Shown: positions 1-8,199, counted from the stretch's first letter. The stretch is 64,000 nt of DNA from JAEUUM01 sp038326165 (GCA_038326165.1 JBBQJT010000004.1:1-64000), one strand, 5' to 3'. Notes: a model not told the origin generated them from the letters alone. Numbers and translations: made by a program.

Positions 1-183
1 ATTTATGATATTGCAGAGAATAAATACTACTTATCAAAAATAGCTCAAATAAAAGGGGAAACTGACATTTATATGAATTTAAAAAACGAAGCAATAAATC
101 TTTATAAATCGAAAAAATATTTGTTTGACCCATATACTGAACCTTTTAATAAAATATATTTATCGACAATAATGGAAGAATAA
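1..183 (+). CDS. C-terminal fragment of an unrecognised protein (runs off left edge)
   Basis: Frame 1 is open from the first base to a TAA at 181-183 and encodes 60 residues (ending STIMEE). The start lies outside the window. The piece is lysine-, isoleucine- and tyrosine-rich with no motif I recognise. It could be the tail of an intact gene or another relic of the eroded region that follows. No function is assigned. Confidence 0.45.
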   Translation: MYDIAENKYYLSKIAQIKGETDIYMNLKNEAINLYKSKKYLFDPYTEPFNKIYLSTIMEE

Positions 184-189
184 AGAGAA

Positions 190-342
190 ATGGGCTATTT
201 GTCCTCCGTATTCTTTAAAACAGGTACAGCCGGTTTTGGAATAGCTGTCGGATTGGATTATATGGTAAATCGTGACAGGAAGACTTGGATCTACAAGAAT
301 AAACCTTACCTCGGATTTATTGTGGGGATTGCATTAAATTAA
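190..342 (+). CDS. 50-residue reading frame, possible remnant of an outer-membrane barrel
   Basis: An ATG at 190, six bases after the preceding stop and preceded by AGAGAA, opens 50 codons ending in TAA at 340-342. The product has alternating hydrophobic residues and ends KPYLGFIVGIALN, which resembles the last strand of a small outer-membrane beta-barrel. At 50 residues with no signal peptide it cannot form a barrel alone. It is more likely the 3' remnant of a decayed gene, although a real small protein cannot be excluded. The family is not recognised. Confidence 0.3.
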   Translation: MGYLSSVFFKTGTAGFGIAVGLDYMVNRDRKTWIYKNKPYLGFIVGIALN

Positions 343-433
343 ACCTTATTTTCAAAAATATAATGATCAGGATAAATTCGCAAATTAGTTGGAGCTAAGA
401 ATATCAGGGAAACTTATAAAGAATTAGAATGCG

Positions 434-1271
434 ATGAACAACAATCTTGTAGTTGCCAAAGCTTCAGGAGTAACCGAGCCGTTTTCAATATTGAAATTGA
501 GAAAATCTCTGGCAAAAGCAAAAGCAAGCCCGGAATCCATTGACGTTATCATAGAAATGTTCTTGCTCAAGTTGTACCAAGGCATAAGTATCAAAAAAAT
601 ATAAAGCGAAGTTTTTCGTACCTTGCGCGGTCACTCCAAGCATTGCTCGGCAAGGTATGATTTGAAAAAAGGAATGATGGAATTGGGAGCTTCGGGTTAT
701 CTATTTGATCAATATACTGGTGGGCTTTTCAAACACTAGGGTTGTGCTGTTGAAATATGAATAATCATGCAAGGCCTATGTATCATACATGAAATAGATG
801 TGTTGGCAAAGAAAGTAAATCAATTTATGTTGATTGTATGCAAGTACCGAGATCAGTCTGGTATTTCTGTTGGAATGTAACTCCCCGTTACATACAATCT
901 ATATTTCAGGATCTGTTGTACACAGCTTTGTTAAAAAGCATACAAGATGTTTTTGTTGGATGGGTTGTTGCCAATGCAAAAATTCAACAGATGCTATTCA
1001 ATATGGAAAATGCAAAGAACTTAAATTATTGAGTTGGAATTATCCTTTAAACAATTCGTTAAAAGACTTGATTGACAAATTAGCTTTGTATCCCCTCACT
1101 TATCTTACAACATTGACTCAACTCGAAAAGCAATGGCAGCTCCAAAATAACTTTGTGCTGGCAAATAATATTTACAACAATGAAGATATGCTCCGAAAGG
1201 CTGAAGTAAAAGACTTAAGATTAAAATATGTTTTGCAAGAAGGATTAAAAATGTGTAACTTGGAGGAATAA
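434..1271 (+). pseudogene. Decayed ATP-cone / restriction-endonuclease-like gene
   Basis: From the ATG at 434 the translation (NNLVVAKASG, then EPFSILKLRKSLAKAKA) matches an ATP-cone domain. An in-frame TAA at 602-604 interrupts it, and the frame then resumes with a readable second half of the cone (ARYDLKKGMMELG) until a TAG at 737-739. Downstream the rest of the protein is scattered over shifted frames: CIIHEIDVLA then LIVCKYRDQSG near 770-860, RYIQSIFQDL near 880-915, GWVVANAK near 960, and a clean stretch from TDAIQYGKCK to the stop at 1271. This layout (ATP cone, then an Mrr-like PD-(D/E)xK nuclease) is a known Bacteroidota family of roughly 280 residues. At least two stops and several frameshifts are needed to explain the sequence, so it is non-functional. 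The expected ExK of the nuclease core reads VCK here. Confidence 0.8.
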
Positions 1272-1283
1272 AACAAGCTGAAT

Positions 1284-2921
1284 TTGGAAATTTGGAAATT
1301 TTTGGCAGGACTAGGGTTTTTCCTTTTTGGAATGAGCCAATTAGAAAATATTATGAAAAATATTTCTGGTCGTTCACTGAAATTATTTCTTAAACGCAAT
1401 ACACAGAATTTATTCAAAGCGATAGTTGGAAGCGCTATCATTACGGGTATTGTTCAAAGCAGCTCAGTGGTGTCGCTTATTACGCTTGCTTTTGTAGAAG
1501 CAGGTGTGATTTCTTTTCGAAATGCGCTCGGAGTGATTCTTGGAACCAATCTTGGAACTACATTAGACAGTTGGATAGTAGCAACAATTGGTTTTAAACT
1601 CAACATTTTAAGTTATTCATTTCCAGTTATTGCCATTTCCGCCATCGGTGTTTTCTTTTTTCAACAAAGAAAAAAACTACATAATCTGTTTGCTATTTTT
1701 TTTGCTCTTGGTGTATTATTTCTGGGATTGAGTTATATGAAGGAGGGCGCTTTGGCTTATGCAAAAGATTTTGATTTAGCCGCCTACTCTAGCTATGGAA
1801 CTTTTGTATTTGTCATTATCGGTTTTATTCTCACCACCATCATTCAATCCAGTTCGGCAACTGTAGCCATTACACTTACAGCTATTTATTCAGGAGTTGT
1901 AGATTTCCCTTCTGCAGTAGCAATCGTCATCGGTTCAGAAGTGGGCACAACTATTAAAATTTTATTTTGGGGCATGAAAGGCTCTGCCGACAAAAAGAGA
2001 GTCGCTTGGGGGAATTTCATTTACAATATTTTCACTGCCTTGCTTGCCTATATTACCATGCACTGGATTATTTATTTTATTGAAAACGTTGTTCAAATAA
2101 ATGACCCACTCGTCGGTTTGGTTCTATTCCAATCCTCTATCAATTTGATTTCCATTGTTTTGTTTATACCCTTCCTAAATATTTTTGCAAAATGGTTAGA
2201 AAATAAATTTTTAGCAAAGAAGGGCATTACAAATTCCTACGCTGGTCTAGATTTGCCTTTATTGCCTGTGCTTGCTATGGATGCTATGCGCATGCAAGCA
2301 GAAAATTTATTTCATAAAACCTTACAGTTCAATAAAACCATTTTGTGTCTGGTGGAACTTGAAACACCAGGATGGATAGACAATTTGAAATCACTTACTC
2401 AAAGCTACACGAGCAGTGAAGATGAATACCAACGTTTAAAACAAACTGAAGGTGACCTTTTGGTTTACTATTCCAACATTCAGGAAAATAATTTAAGTAA
2501 AAAACAAACAACTTTATTGCTGCTTTATCTAAGTGCAATAAGACAGAGTATTTTTGCAGCAAAAGCAATAAGAGATATTGAACATAATCTTAAAGAATTT
2601 GATGCTTCCGTGAATGATCTTTTACATGAGCAATGTGCCACTATCCGCAGTGAGTGGCTCGCATTTGATAATCAACTAAACCAAATACTGAATCATTCAG
2701 ATAATAACAAATTACCTTTGGAATTCGACATTGCGATGCATAATGTTTTGGAGCAGGACGAAGAAGTTAAATTGGAAGTGATGCGCCAGTTGAAAAACAA
2801 TCATTTGAACGAACTTGAAGCATCAACCATTATGAATGTCCATCGTGAAATGTTGTCATGCAAAAAATCATTGTTGCAAGCATTAGAAATTTTAAGAATA
2901 AACAGAAATAATGCTATTTAA
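1284..2921 (+). CDS. Na+/phosphate symporter family protein with PhoU-like C-terminus
   Basis: 545 residues. The N-terminal ~310 residues hold eight to ten membrane segments and the two inverted repeats of the NptA/Na-Pi cotransporter II family, each with a QSSS signature (58-61 and 188-191) followed by a glycine-rich GTNLGTT / GSEVGTT segment. Residues ~330-545 are soluble and helical, as in the PhoU-like domain fused to bacterial members. It probably imports phosphate, or a related anion, with sodium across the inner membrane. The start chosen is TTG at 1284, because it keeps the whole conserved first helix (FLAGLGFFLFGM); an ATG at 1332 would cut that helix. It begins 12 bases after the decayed ATP-cone gene, so both were probably once co-transcribed. 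Confidence 0.88.
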   Translation: MEIWKFLAGLGFFLFGMSQLENIMKNISGRSLKLFLKRNTQNLFKAIVGSAIITGIVQSSSVVSLITLAFVEAGVISFRNALGVILGTNLGTTLDSWIVATIGFKLNILSYSFPVIAISAIGVFFFQQRKKLHNLFAIFFALGVLFLGLSYMKEGALAYAKDFDLAAYSSYGTFVFVIIGFILTTIIQSSSATVAITLTAIYSGVVDFPSAVAIVIGSEVGTTIKILFWGMKGSADKKRVAWGNFIYNIFTALLAYITMHWIIYFIENVVQINDPLVGLVLFQSSINLISIVLFIPFLNIFAKWLENKFLAKKGITNSYAGLDLPLLPVLAMDAMRMQAENLFHKTLQFNKTILCLVELETPGWIDNLKSLTQSYTSSEDEYQRLKQTEGDLLVYYSNIQENNLSKKQTTLLLLYLSAIRQSIFAAKAIRDIEHNLKEFDASVNDLLHEQCATIRSEWLAFDNQLNQILNHSDNNKLPLEFDIAMHNVLEQDEEVKLEVMRQLKNNHLNELEASTIMNVHREMLSCKKSLLQALEILRINRNNAI

Positions 2922-3155
2922 AAATTAGGCTTAAGTAAAATGAAGGTTTTTTGATTGCTGGTTCTGCCCATTTAATTTATATGTTTTAGTTTTCTTGACT
3001 ACTACCATCCTGTATTTTTATTGTCGCATTGACTTTTTTTTGTTCCAAAATACGGTACCGTTAAAGGATGATGAATATCAGTTTTGTAAATGATACCGAT
3101 TATAAATTATCATGAAATTAATAAATAAGTTTACATTAACTAAAATCAAACAATC
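2922..3155. other. Intergenic, no gene; one 10-bp palindrome
   Basis: No convincing coding frame is seen. ACGGTACCGT (3052-3061) is a perfect 10-bp palindrome lying about 100 bases before the dehydrogenase stub. It has the shape of a repressor operator, but no repressor gene is adjacent, so this is only a possibility. Confidence 0.3.
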
Positions 3156-3320
3156 ATGGAAAAAAAATTCAAAGACAAAATAGTCACTGTTACCGGAGGA
3201 AGTTTTGATATTGGCAAAGCAACTGCAATAGCCTTTGCAAAACGAGCTGCACTATGTTGGATAAATCTTGCAATGATGCAAGGATACGACAGAAATATTG
3301 CCATAAAAATTGTCAAGTGA
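3156..3320 (+). pseudogene. N-terminal stub of a short-chain dehydrogenase/reductase
   Basis: The ATG at 3156 opens a 54-codon frame whose first 30 residues are a typical SDR start: KFKDKIVTVTGGSFDIGKAT carries the TGxxxGIG NAD(P)-binding motif (as TGGSFDIG), followed by AIAFAKRAA. After about residue 32 the reading is no longer SDR-like and stops at TGA 3318-3320. A family member has about 250 residues with a YxxxK active site; nothing of the core is readable downstream apart from faint similarity in another frame near 3345-3400. It is a decayed copy. An intact SDR of another subtype is present at 61493-62236. Confidence 0.72.
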
Positions 3321-3764
3321 TAAAGTGCTTCCTAAAAAATAAAATTCTTAAAAAAACACTAGAAGCCAGCTTTAGAACCAAAATAAATAGAACCTCTATT
3401 TCTCCTGCCTTAGAAAAAATAATAAACTGTTCAATTAGTATTTTTAAAACCACTTTGCTGACTTAACGATTGCCTTAGTAAAGTTTTTTGAATAAATCTC
3501 TTAATTGACAAATCTTTGCCAAACACATACCGAACCATCTACGGGATGGAAGTCAATCATCATCAACAACACATAACCCAAAGACGAATTTTCTTAAATT
3601 AAGCGCGTAAAGTGGTAAATTCCATGTGATATCGGTTAGGTATTAAAAGTGAAGGACAATATTTTTTCACGAGCACAAATAAAAGTGATAAATTCGTGAT
3701 AGTTTGACACAAATATTTGCATTTTTGGACGAAGAAAGGTCGTGAATATTAAAAGCAAATCCTA
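3321..3764. other. Gene-free stretch between two relics
   Basis: It probably contains the unrecognisable rest of the decayed dehydrogenase (a 70-codon frame, 3254-3466, has no family resemblance) and then A+T-rich non-coding sequence upstream of the response-regulator relic. I see no RNA gene, terminator or repeat here. Confidence 0.35.
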
Positions 3765-4019
3765 ATGAATATTTTGGTTGTTGAAGACGATCCTTATATT
3801 GCTGAATTATTGGCTATTCACTTACGCGATTTGCAAGCGACAGTGTCAATCCGGTCACAGGGTTGGCAGGGATTAGACGAAGCGTTGAGCAGACGATATG
3901 ATTTTATGGTGCATGACCGGATGCTGCCCGGCTTAAGTGGCATGGAGATTTGCCGTCAGGTATGGTGGAGTACCTCCATGACACTCACTGCCGATCCCGC
4001 CAATGGCAATCCATTTTAA
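3765..4019 (+). pseudogene. Truncated OmpR-type response-regulator receiver domain
   Basis: The 84-codon frame starts as a standard receiver: MNILVVEDDPYIAELLAIHL has the acidic pair, and DFMVHDRMLPGLSGMEICRQV carries the phosphoacceptor-type aspartate and the following LPG. After EICRQV the sequence degrades (STSMTLTA weakly recalls the conserved TPIIMLTA strand) and stops. The lysine region and the winged-helix DNA-binding half are missing, so the product is well under half of the usual ~225 residues. The codons are visibly richer in G and C than those around it, suggesting the gene came from elsewhere before it decayed. No kinase lies beside it. Confidence 0.7.
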
Positions 4020-4524
4020 AGGCTTGTGGGACCAGTTTCAAAAGCAGGGGAGAACTTTTTCCGATTGAGTCCTACAGCTGATTCCAAATTCACACATGTA
4101 ATCTTGTGGCGCGGCTCGGCAAATGTGCCATTTGGCTATGCTCAGCTGCAGTAAATTGGCACCACATTCTGTATCAAATAGTGAGCAAATAGTTTCTTCT
4201 GATTCGGCAATTCTGAAAAAAGCAGGTATAACTTATAGGATAAGATTTTGGGTTAATAATCATCAATTCTCTTTTATATAAAGCCACGCAAGTAAGCCAT
4301 TTTCTGACTGCTACTGATAGTTGCAAGCTATTGTAGTTTTTAAGCCATTACTATTAATGTGGTTTACTAAAAGGAAAAACCTGCAGGGTAGAGCTGAAGT
4401 AACAGTTAAATCAGTTTAATTATTAAGACTGAATTTATTCGATCCGATTGCTCTACCCAATTTAGTTTAGTTGTATCTTGCACTTATTCAAGTCTAATTA
4501 TCAACCAATTAATTTCAATCAAAA
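4020..4524. other. Gene-free stretch with a readable but unrecognised 3' fragment
   Basis: One frame reads SPTADSKFTHVILWRGSANV and ends in TAA at 4152-4154. It looks like the tail of a real protein with no start in reach, so it is probably another relic. It shares the higher G+C look of the receiver fragment just upstream. From 4160 onward the sequence is A+T-rich and shows no gene. The last ~100 bases must hold the promoter of the barrel gene at 4525, but no clear TAnnTTTG element is seen. Confidence 0.35.
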
Positions 4525-5367
4525 TTGAAAAAAGCACTCTTTTTCGGGCTTTTTCTTTGTCCATATTTTTTATTTGCACAAAGCGGCTGGACTCGAGCAC
4601 ACAAGTCTTTGTTTTTGAAGTTGGATGCTTCGTACCTAGCTACAGACAATTACTATAACCCGAATGGTGATCAAATAAAAACCAGCATTTTTAGACAAAC
4701 TTCTTACAACTTTTATGGAGAGTATGGCTTCCGGCCTCGATTGACTTTTATTATACAAGCACCTTTGCTGCGACTAAATAGTTTTGAAACAACTGAAGTT
4801 GTAGCAGGTATCGGCGATTTACGCATGGAGGCTAAATATCGCTTAACAGGTAATCAATTCCCGGTATCTGTAAGTGTAGCTCCTGAAATCCCTACCGGTC
4901 GTGCTAACGCATTTGCAGCCAATAAAACTTTCCCAGATGATCGCATCAATCTACCCACTGGCGACGGCGAGTTCAATGTTTGGACAACCTTAGCTGCTTC
5001 GAAATCATTAGGTAAGATTTATGTATCAGCTTTTACGGCCTATAACTTTAGGGGAGAGTATCAAGATAAAAAATTTCGAAATCTTTATCAATTTGGTGCC
5101 GAAATCGGATTTAATCCTTGGCGACCACTTTGGCTAAATACAAAAATCAGAGCACAGTTTAGCGACGGCAAAAGCGAACATCCAGAATTAGGTTTTGTAA
5201 GAGGAGATGGTACTACCTATACGCTAATAAGTGTAGAAGGATTTTATAAAATCACCCCGCAATGGGGTTTAACGGCCACTTATTTAAGCGGAGGCAACTG
5301 GATCGCACCATTTCGAAATATATACGCTGCGCCTTATTTTTCAGTAGGTTTAGTCTATGAGAGATGA
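4525..5367 (+). CDS. Exported outer-membrane beta-barrel protein (phenol-degradation meta-pathway porin type)
   Basis: 280 residues starting at TTG 4525. No ATG is available that keeps the signal peptide KKALFFGLFLCPYFLFAQ (cleavage expected near residue 18-19). The mature part alternates polar and apolar residues in short strands with aromatic girdles and ends YFSVGLVYER, typical of a barrel. The segment IGDLRMEAKYRL ... SVAPEIPTGRAN is the pattern of the family often named MetA-pathway-of-phenol-degradation transporters, a catch-all for small outer-membrane channels. The substrate cannot be deduced and no catabolic genes are adjacent. The gene is alone on its strand, followed by the structured repeat at 5499. 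Confidence 0.65.
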   Translation: MKKALFFGLFLCPYFLFAQSGWTRAHKSLFLKLDASYLATDNYYNPNGDQIKTSIFRQTSYNFYGEYGFRPRLTFIIQAPLLRLNSFETTEVVAGIGDLRMEAKYRLTGNQFPVSVSVAPEIPTGRANAFAANKTFPDDRINLPTGDGEFNVWTTLAASKSLGKIYVSAFTAYNFRGEYQDKKFRNLYQFGAEIGFNPWRPLWLNTKIRAQFSDGKSEHPELGFVRGDGTTYTLISVEGFYKITPQWGLTATYLSGGNWIAPFRNIYAAPYFSVGLVYER

Positions 5368-5498
5368 TACAATTCTGTTCTTTTGGAGTAGGCATATTAT
5401 TAAAAATTTAGCTTGCTTTAAAGATAACCTCAATGCTGTTTTTGGATAGACGTGTTTAACAATTCATAAAATAAACCTTTTAATGCTCCATTTCTGTT

Positions 5499-5670
5499 AA
5501 ACCCAAAATCCGCATTAGCGGATTTTGCACTTTGGATAGACGAAAATCTTTGATTTTTCGACTTCAAAGCCCTGATATTTAAAAAATCCTCAGGGGGTTA
5601 AATCCAGACAAATTTTTGGAATAACCAAAAATTTCGTCGACTCAGGGCCTAACCCTGAATTTGGGTTAAA
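5499..5670 (+). repeat. Dispersed structured repeat, copy A
   Basis: About 172 bp bounded by AAACCCAAA and TTTGGGTTAAA (inverted ends). Internal hairpins are AAAATCCGC/GCGGATTTT, CGAAAATC/GATTTTTCG, CCCTGA/TCAGGG, AAATTTTTGG/CCAAAAATTT and TCAGGG/CCCTGA. It is nearly the same as copy C at 19244 in the same orientation, differing by eye at about one position in ten. The word TTTGGATAGACG within it (5531-5542) also occurs 90 bases upstream, just outside the element (5441-5452). Confidence 0.85.
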
Positions 5671-5908
5671 ATAAGTGACTACCAATGCTGTCAAGCAAAC
5701 AACTATTGCTAAAATCATTCAGCCATTAAAAACATGTCCAAAAAATATTTCCTGCCAATTGTGATTTTTTTGGCCTTCCTGCGAATAATTAAGCAAACAG
5801 CAATGCTATATTACTTCAAACAAATAAAAAGGCAATAAAATGGATCAAGCAAATTCAGTTATTCTTTCATACAGCATATCCAGGGCTATTGCTCTACTCA
5901 GATGGTAA
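5671..5908. other. Gene-free leader of the sigma-factor operon, two tiny frames
   Basis: It contains a 34-codon frame at 5734-5838 beginning MSKKYFLPIVIFLAFL (signal-like) and a 22-codon frame at 5840-5908 that ends on the base before the sigma-factor ATG. Neither matches a family I know. They could be the broken N-terminus of an exported protein, because the frames together read like a signal peptide followed by a shifted mature part. Both are treated as non-genes. Confidence 0.3.
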
Positions 5909-6421
5909 ATGAATATTCAAGATAAAAACAACATATTCATTTCAGTTATAAATACTCATAAAGGCATTCTATTCAAAGTTGCGAATGCTTACTGTAAGGA
6001 CAATGAAAACAGAAAAGATCTCCTTCAAGAAATATATATCCAATTGTGGAAATCGTTTGAAAGCTATAATGACGACTACCAATATTCAACTTGGATCTAC
6101 CGGATATCGCTCAATGTAGCTATTTCATTTTACAGAAAAGAAAATAGAAGAACGGAAATAGGAAATCCATTCAGAAGTGAAGTTTTTGATTTCTCTGACA
6201 CGAGTAATACTGACGAAAAAGAAACAAATTTCATGATACTTCAGCAATTTATTGCTGAACTCAAAGAGTTTGACAAAGCCATCATATTGCTGTATTTGGA
6301 AGAAAAAAGCTATAAAGAAATTGCCGAAATGATCGGCTATTCAGAAACCAATGTGGCAACGAGAATTGGCAGAATCAAATTAAAACTAAAGGCAAAATTT
6401 TCACAAATTAAAAACCAATAA
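5909..6421 (+). CDS. ECF-type RNA polymerase sigma factor
   Basis: 170 residues, normal for a group 4 (ECF) sigma-70 factor. Region 2 spans about residues 20-85 (RKDLLQEIYIQLWKSFESY, then YSTWIYRISLNVAISFYRKE), which binds core polymerase and the -10 element. Region 4 spans about 115-165 (IILLYLEEKSYKEIAEMIGY, then ETNVATRIGRIKLKLK), the helix-turn-helix for the -35 element. The ATG at 5909 directly follows a stop. One base separates it from the next gene, which encodes a membrane protein, so the two form an operon and the partner may control or respond to the sigma factor. No zinc-binding anti-sigma domain or FecR-like protein is present. Confidence 0.88.
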   Translation: MNIQDKNNIFISVINTHKGILFKVANAYCKDNENRKDLLQEIYIQLWKSFESYNDDYQYSTWIYRISLNVAISFYRKENRRTEIGNPFRSEVFDFSDTSNTDEKETNFMILQQFIAELKEFDKAIILLYLEEKSYKEIAEMIGYSETNVATRIGRIKLKLKAKFSQIKNQ

Positions 6422-6422
6422 A

Positions 6423-7133
6423 ATGGAAGACATAGAAATTATCAATCTATGGAAATCAAATGATCAAAAAATCGATCAAATGATGTTACTAAATCGCAAA
6501 AATGCAGAAGAAATTATCAAAATGAAGACACAATCTTTACTTTCCACAATGAAACCCATTAAAATATTTACCATTTTGGCAGGTGCGTTGTGGGTAGGTA
6601 TTCTTGGGACAGCCGTTGTCAATCTATTCCTTTTTTCTTTCTCAACAGCGAATCCCTTTTTCCTGTTTTCAGCAGCTATTCAAGTGGTTCTGACAGCAAT
6701 TGCATTGATTATTTACCTTTACCAGTTAATCACTCTTTTTCAGGTAGATATTACTGAACCCATTTTAAAAACACAGGAAAAAGTAGCAAGCCTGAAAACA
6801 ACAACGCTTTGGGTTACCCGTGTTCTTTTTCTGCAGCTTCCAGTTTGGACATGCTTTTATTGGAATGAAAGTATGCTAGAAAATGGAAATTGGTTTCTTT
6901 GGATTATCCAGGGCATTGTTACCTTCTCCTTTACTTATATAGCATTTTGGCTTTTCCTAAATATCAAATACGAGAACCGAGACAAAAGTTGGTTTAAGTT
7001 GATTTTTAGCGGAAAGGAATGGATACCTCTAATCAATTCAATGGAATTGTTGACCTATATAGATGAAATTAAATCTGCCAATAAAGTCTTTGACGCAAGC
7101 TCAACAAGCGAATCAGGATTTGTCAGATATTAA
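6423..7133 (+). CDS. Four-helix membrane protein paired with the sigma factor
   Basis: 236 residues. The first ~45 are soluble and charged (DIEIINLWKSNDQKIDQMML), followed by four hydrophobic segments near 48-75, 82-105, 130-148 and 160-182 and a cytoplasmic tail of about 50 residues. Proteins of this shape regularly follow ECF sigma genes in Bacteroidota, but the family has no established function that I know. By position it could be an unconventional membrane anti-sigma or sensor with the N-terminal arm binding the sigma factor. That is inference from operon structure only; no known anti-sigma motif is visible. Confidence 0.65.
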   Translation: MEDIEIINLWKSNDQKIDQMMLLNRKNAEEIIKMKTQSLLSTMKPIKIFTILAGALWVGILGTAVVNLFLFSFSTANPFFLFSAAIQVVLTAIALIIYLYQLITLFQVDITEPILKTQEKVASLKTTTLWVTRVLFLQLPVWTCFYWNESMLENGNWFLWIIQGIVTFSFTYIAFWLFLNIKYENRDKSWFKLIFSGKEWIPLINSMELLTYIDEIKSANKVFDASSTSESGFVRY

Positions 7134-7154
7134 GTCATAACCAATTGTTTCGTA

Positions 7155-7307
7155 ATGTTACTTTCAGGCTATGGATTGGGCTTTTACTTATTAATCATAG
7201 CAATCATGCAGACCATAGGATTGATTGAATCCACAGCTCCATTTTTCATTATAAATACGCTATTAATGTTCTTGCTAATTTTGATTAGAAAGCGATGGAT
7301 TCATTAG
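7155..7307 (+). CDS. 50-residue two-helix membrane peptide, possible third gene of the sigma operon
   Basis: The ATG at 7155, 21 bases after the previous stop, opens 50 codons ending in TAG at 7305-7307. The product is almost wholly hydrophobic with two predicted membrane helices (GLGFYLLIIAIMQTIGL and FFIINTLLMFLLILI) and a basic end RKRWIH that would sit in the cytoplasm. The length, the absence of interruptions and the place in the operon favour a real small membrane protein, but a relic is possible. I recognise no family. Confidence 0.4.
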   Translation: MLLSGYGLGFYLLIIAIMQTIGLIESTAPFFIINTLLMFLLILIRKRWIH

Positions 7308-7398
7308 CTGTCAATTGAAGGCTGACAGAAACTTTAAATATGCTCCTTGCAATTAAATTGCTCCTATATTTGAAGACAGCGTCTCAAATAGCTGGTAG

Positions 7399-7430
7399 TT
7401 TGCATAGTAAAATATTTCGTCGTATATTTG
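7399..7430 (+). promoter_or_regulatory. Bacteroidota-type promoter for the SLOG-like gene
   Basis: TTTG at 7399-7402 and TATATTTG at 7423-7430 are separated by exactly 20 bases, matching the housekeeping consensus of this phylum (TTTG, about 19-20 bases, TAnnTTTG). Transcription would start near 7437, giving a leader of about 55 bases before the ATG at 7492. It is the best promoter match I found in the window. Confidence 0.6.
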
Positions 7431-7491
7431 GTATATTTCATGAAATGCATCAGACCCCAAACATAAACTGGAATTCTAAAACGCACAAATA

Positions 7492-8085
7492 ATGACATTA
7501 ACAAATTTCATCAACCAATTTGACGTAGAAAACTCAATAGTTTTGCTCGAAGGTAAGCGGGAGGTCTCTTCAAATGATTCTGATTTACTCATCCAACTCG
7601 GCAAAACCTTAGCGACTAAGACAAAAAAGATGAAGTTTAGAAGTGGAAATGCCAATGGTTCTGATCATTATTTTTCAATGGGCGTTGCTTCAGTTGATAA
7701 ATCCAGACTACAAGTAATAACACCCTATTCTGGCCACAGACAAAAAACGAATCAAGCGCATGAAACAATTGCTTTGGACGAAATTCATCTCGCTGCTGAA
7801 TCAGAAGTTATATATCAATCTAAAGCCAATAATAAAATTGGAAAGTTAGTGGACCAGTATATGTCCGGGGCAAGGGACCAATATTCAATTAAAGCTGCTT
7901 ATATCATTCGGGACACCATAAAAGCATTAGGCACTGAAGTGATTAAGCCGGCAACATTTGGGATATTTTACGATGATTTAAATAAACCCAAAGCAGGCGG
8001 AACTGGCCATACCATGAAAGTTTGCGAACAAAACAACATTCCAATTATTGACCAAAAAACATGGTTCAGGTGGCTCGAAGAATAA
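7492..8085 (+). CDS. SLOG/DprA-like Rossmann-fold protein, function unknown
   Basis: 197 residues, soluble, no signal peptide. Residues ~18-70 read VLLEGKREVS, then a helix, then FRSGNANGSDHYFSMGV. That is the G-x-R ... SGxAxGxD pattern of the SLOG superfamily (the fold of DprA, LOG/cytokinin-activating and TIR-linked ligand-sensing proteins). The C-terminus GGTGHTMKVCEQNNIPIID resembles the closing GT-x-H strand-helix of the same fold. SLOG domains bind or process nucleotides and ADP-ribose-type ligands, so a role in nucleotide or nicotinamide-derivative metabolism is possible. The gene stands alone behind its own promoter. The fold call is by eye and moderate; no substrate can be named. Confidence 0.5.
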   Translation: MTLTNFINQFDVENSIVLLEGKREVSSNDSDLLIQLGKTLATKTKKMKFRSGNANGSDHYFSMGVASVDKSRLQVITPYSGHRQKTNQAHETIALDEIHLAAESEVIYQSKANNKIGKLVDQYMSGARDQYSIKAAYIIRDTIKALGTEVIKPATFGIFYDDLNKPKAGGTGHTMKVCEQNNIPIIDQKTWFRWLEE

Positions 8086-8199
8086 ATCAAGATTCTTAAT
8101 AAAGCAATAAATAAAAAGCAGATGAGGTGAAAGTAACGAGCCTAAGTCTTCTAGTCAATATTTGAGTGAAATTACCCACTTTTTTGTCTTTGCACTTAG

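Noticed and set aside
834..1271. Intact 145-residue gene
   Set aside because: The first half has no sense in this frame; only the end matches the ATP-cone nuclease, so it is part of the pseudogene.
5499..5670. CRISPR-like repetition
   Set aside because: The hairpin-rich element is a single unit per locus; there are no equal spacers or tandem repeats.
5734..5908. Small peptides or serine-hydrolase remnant before the sigma gene
   Set aside because: A faint resemblance to a beta-lactamase-type start appears in shifted frames, but it is too short and interrupted to support.
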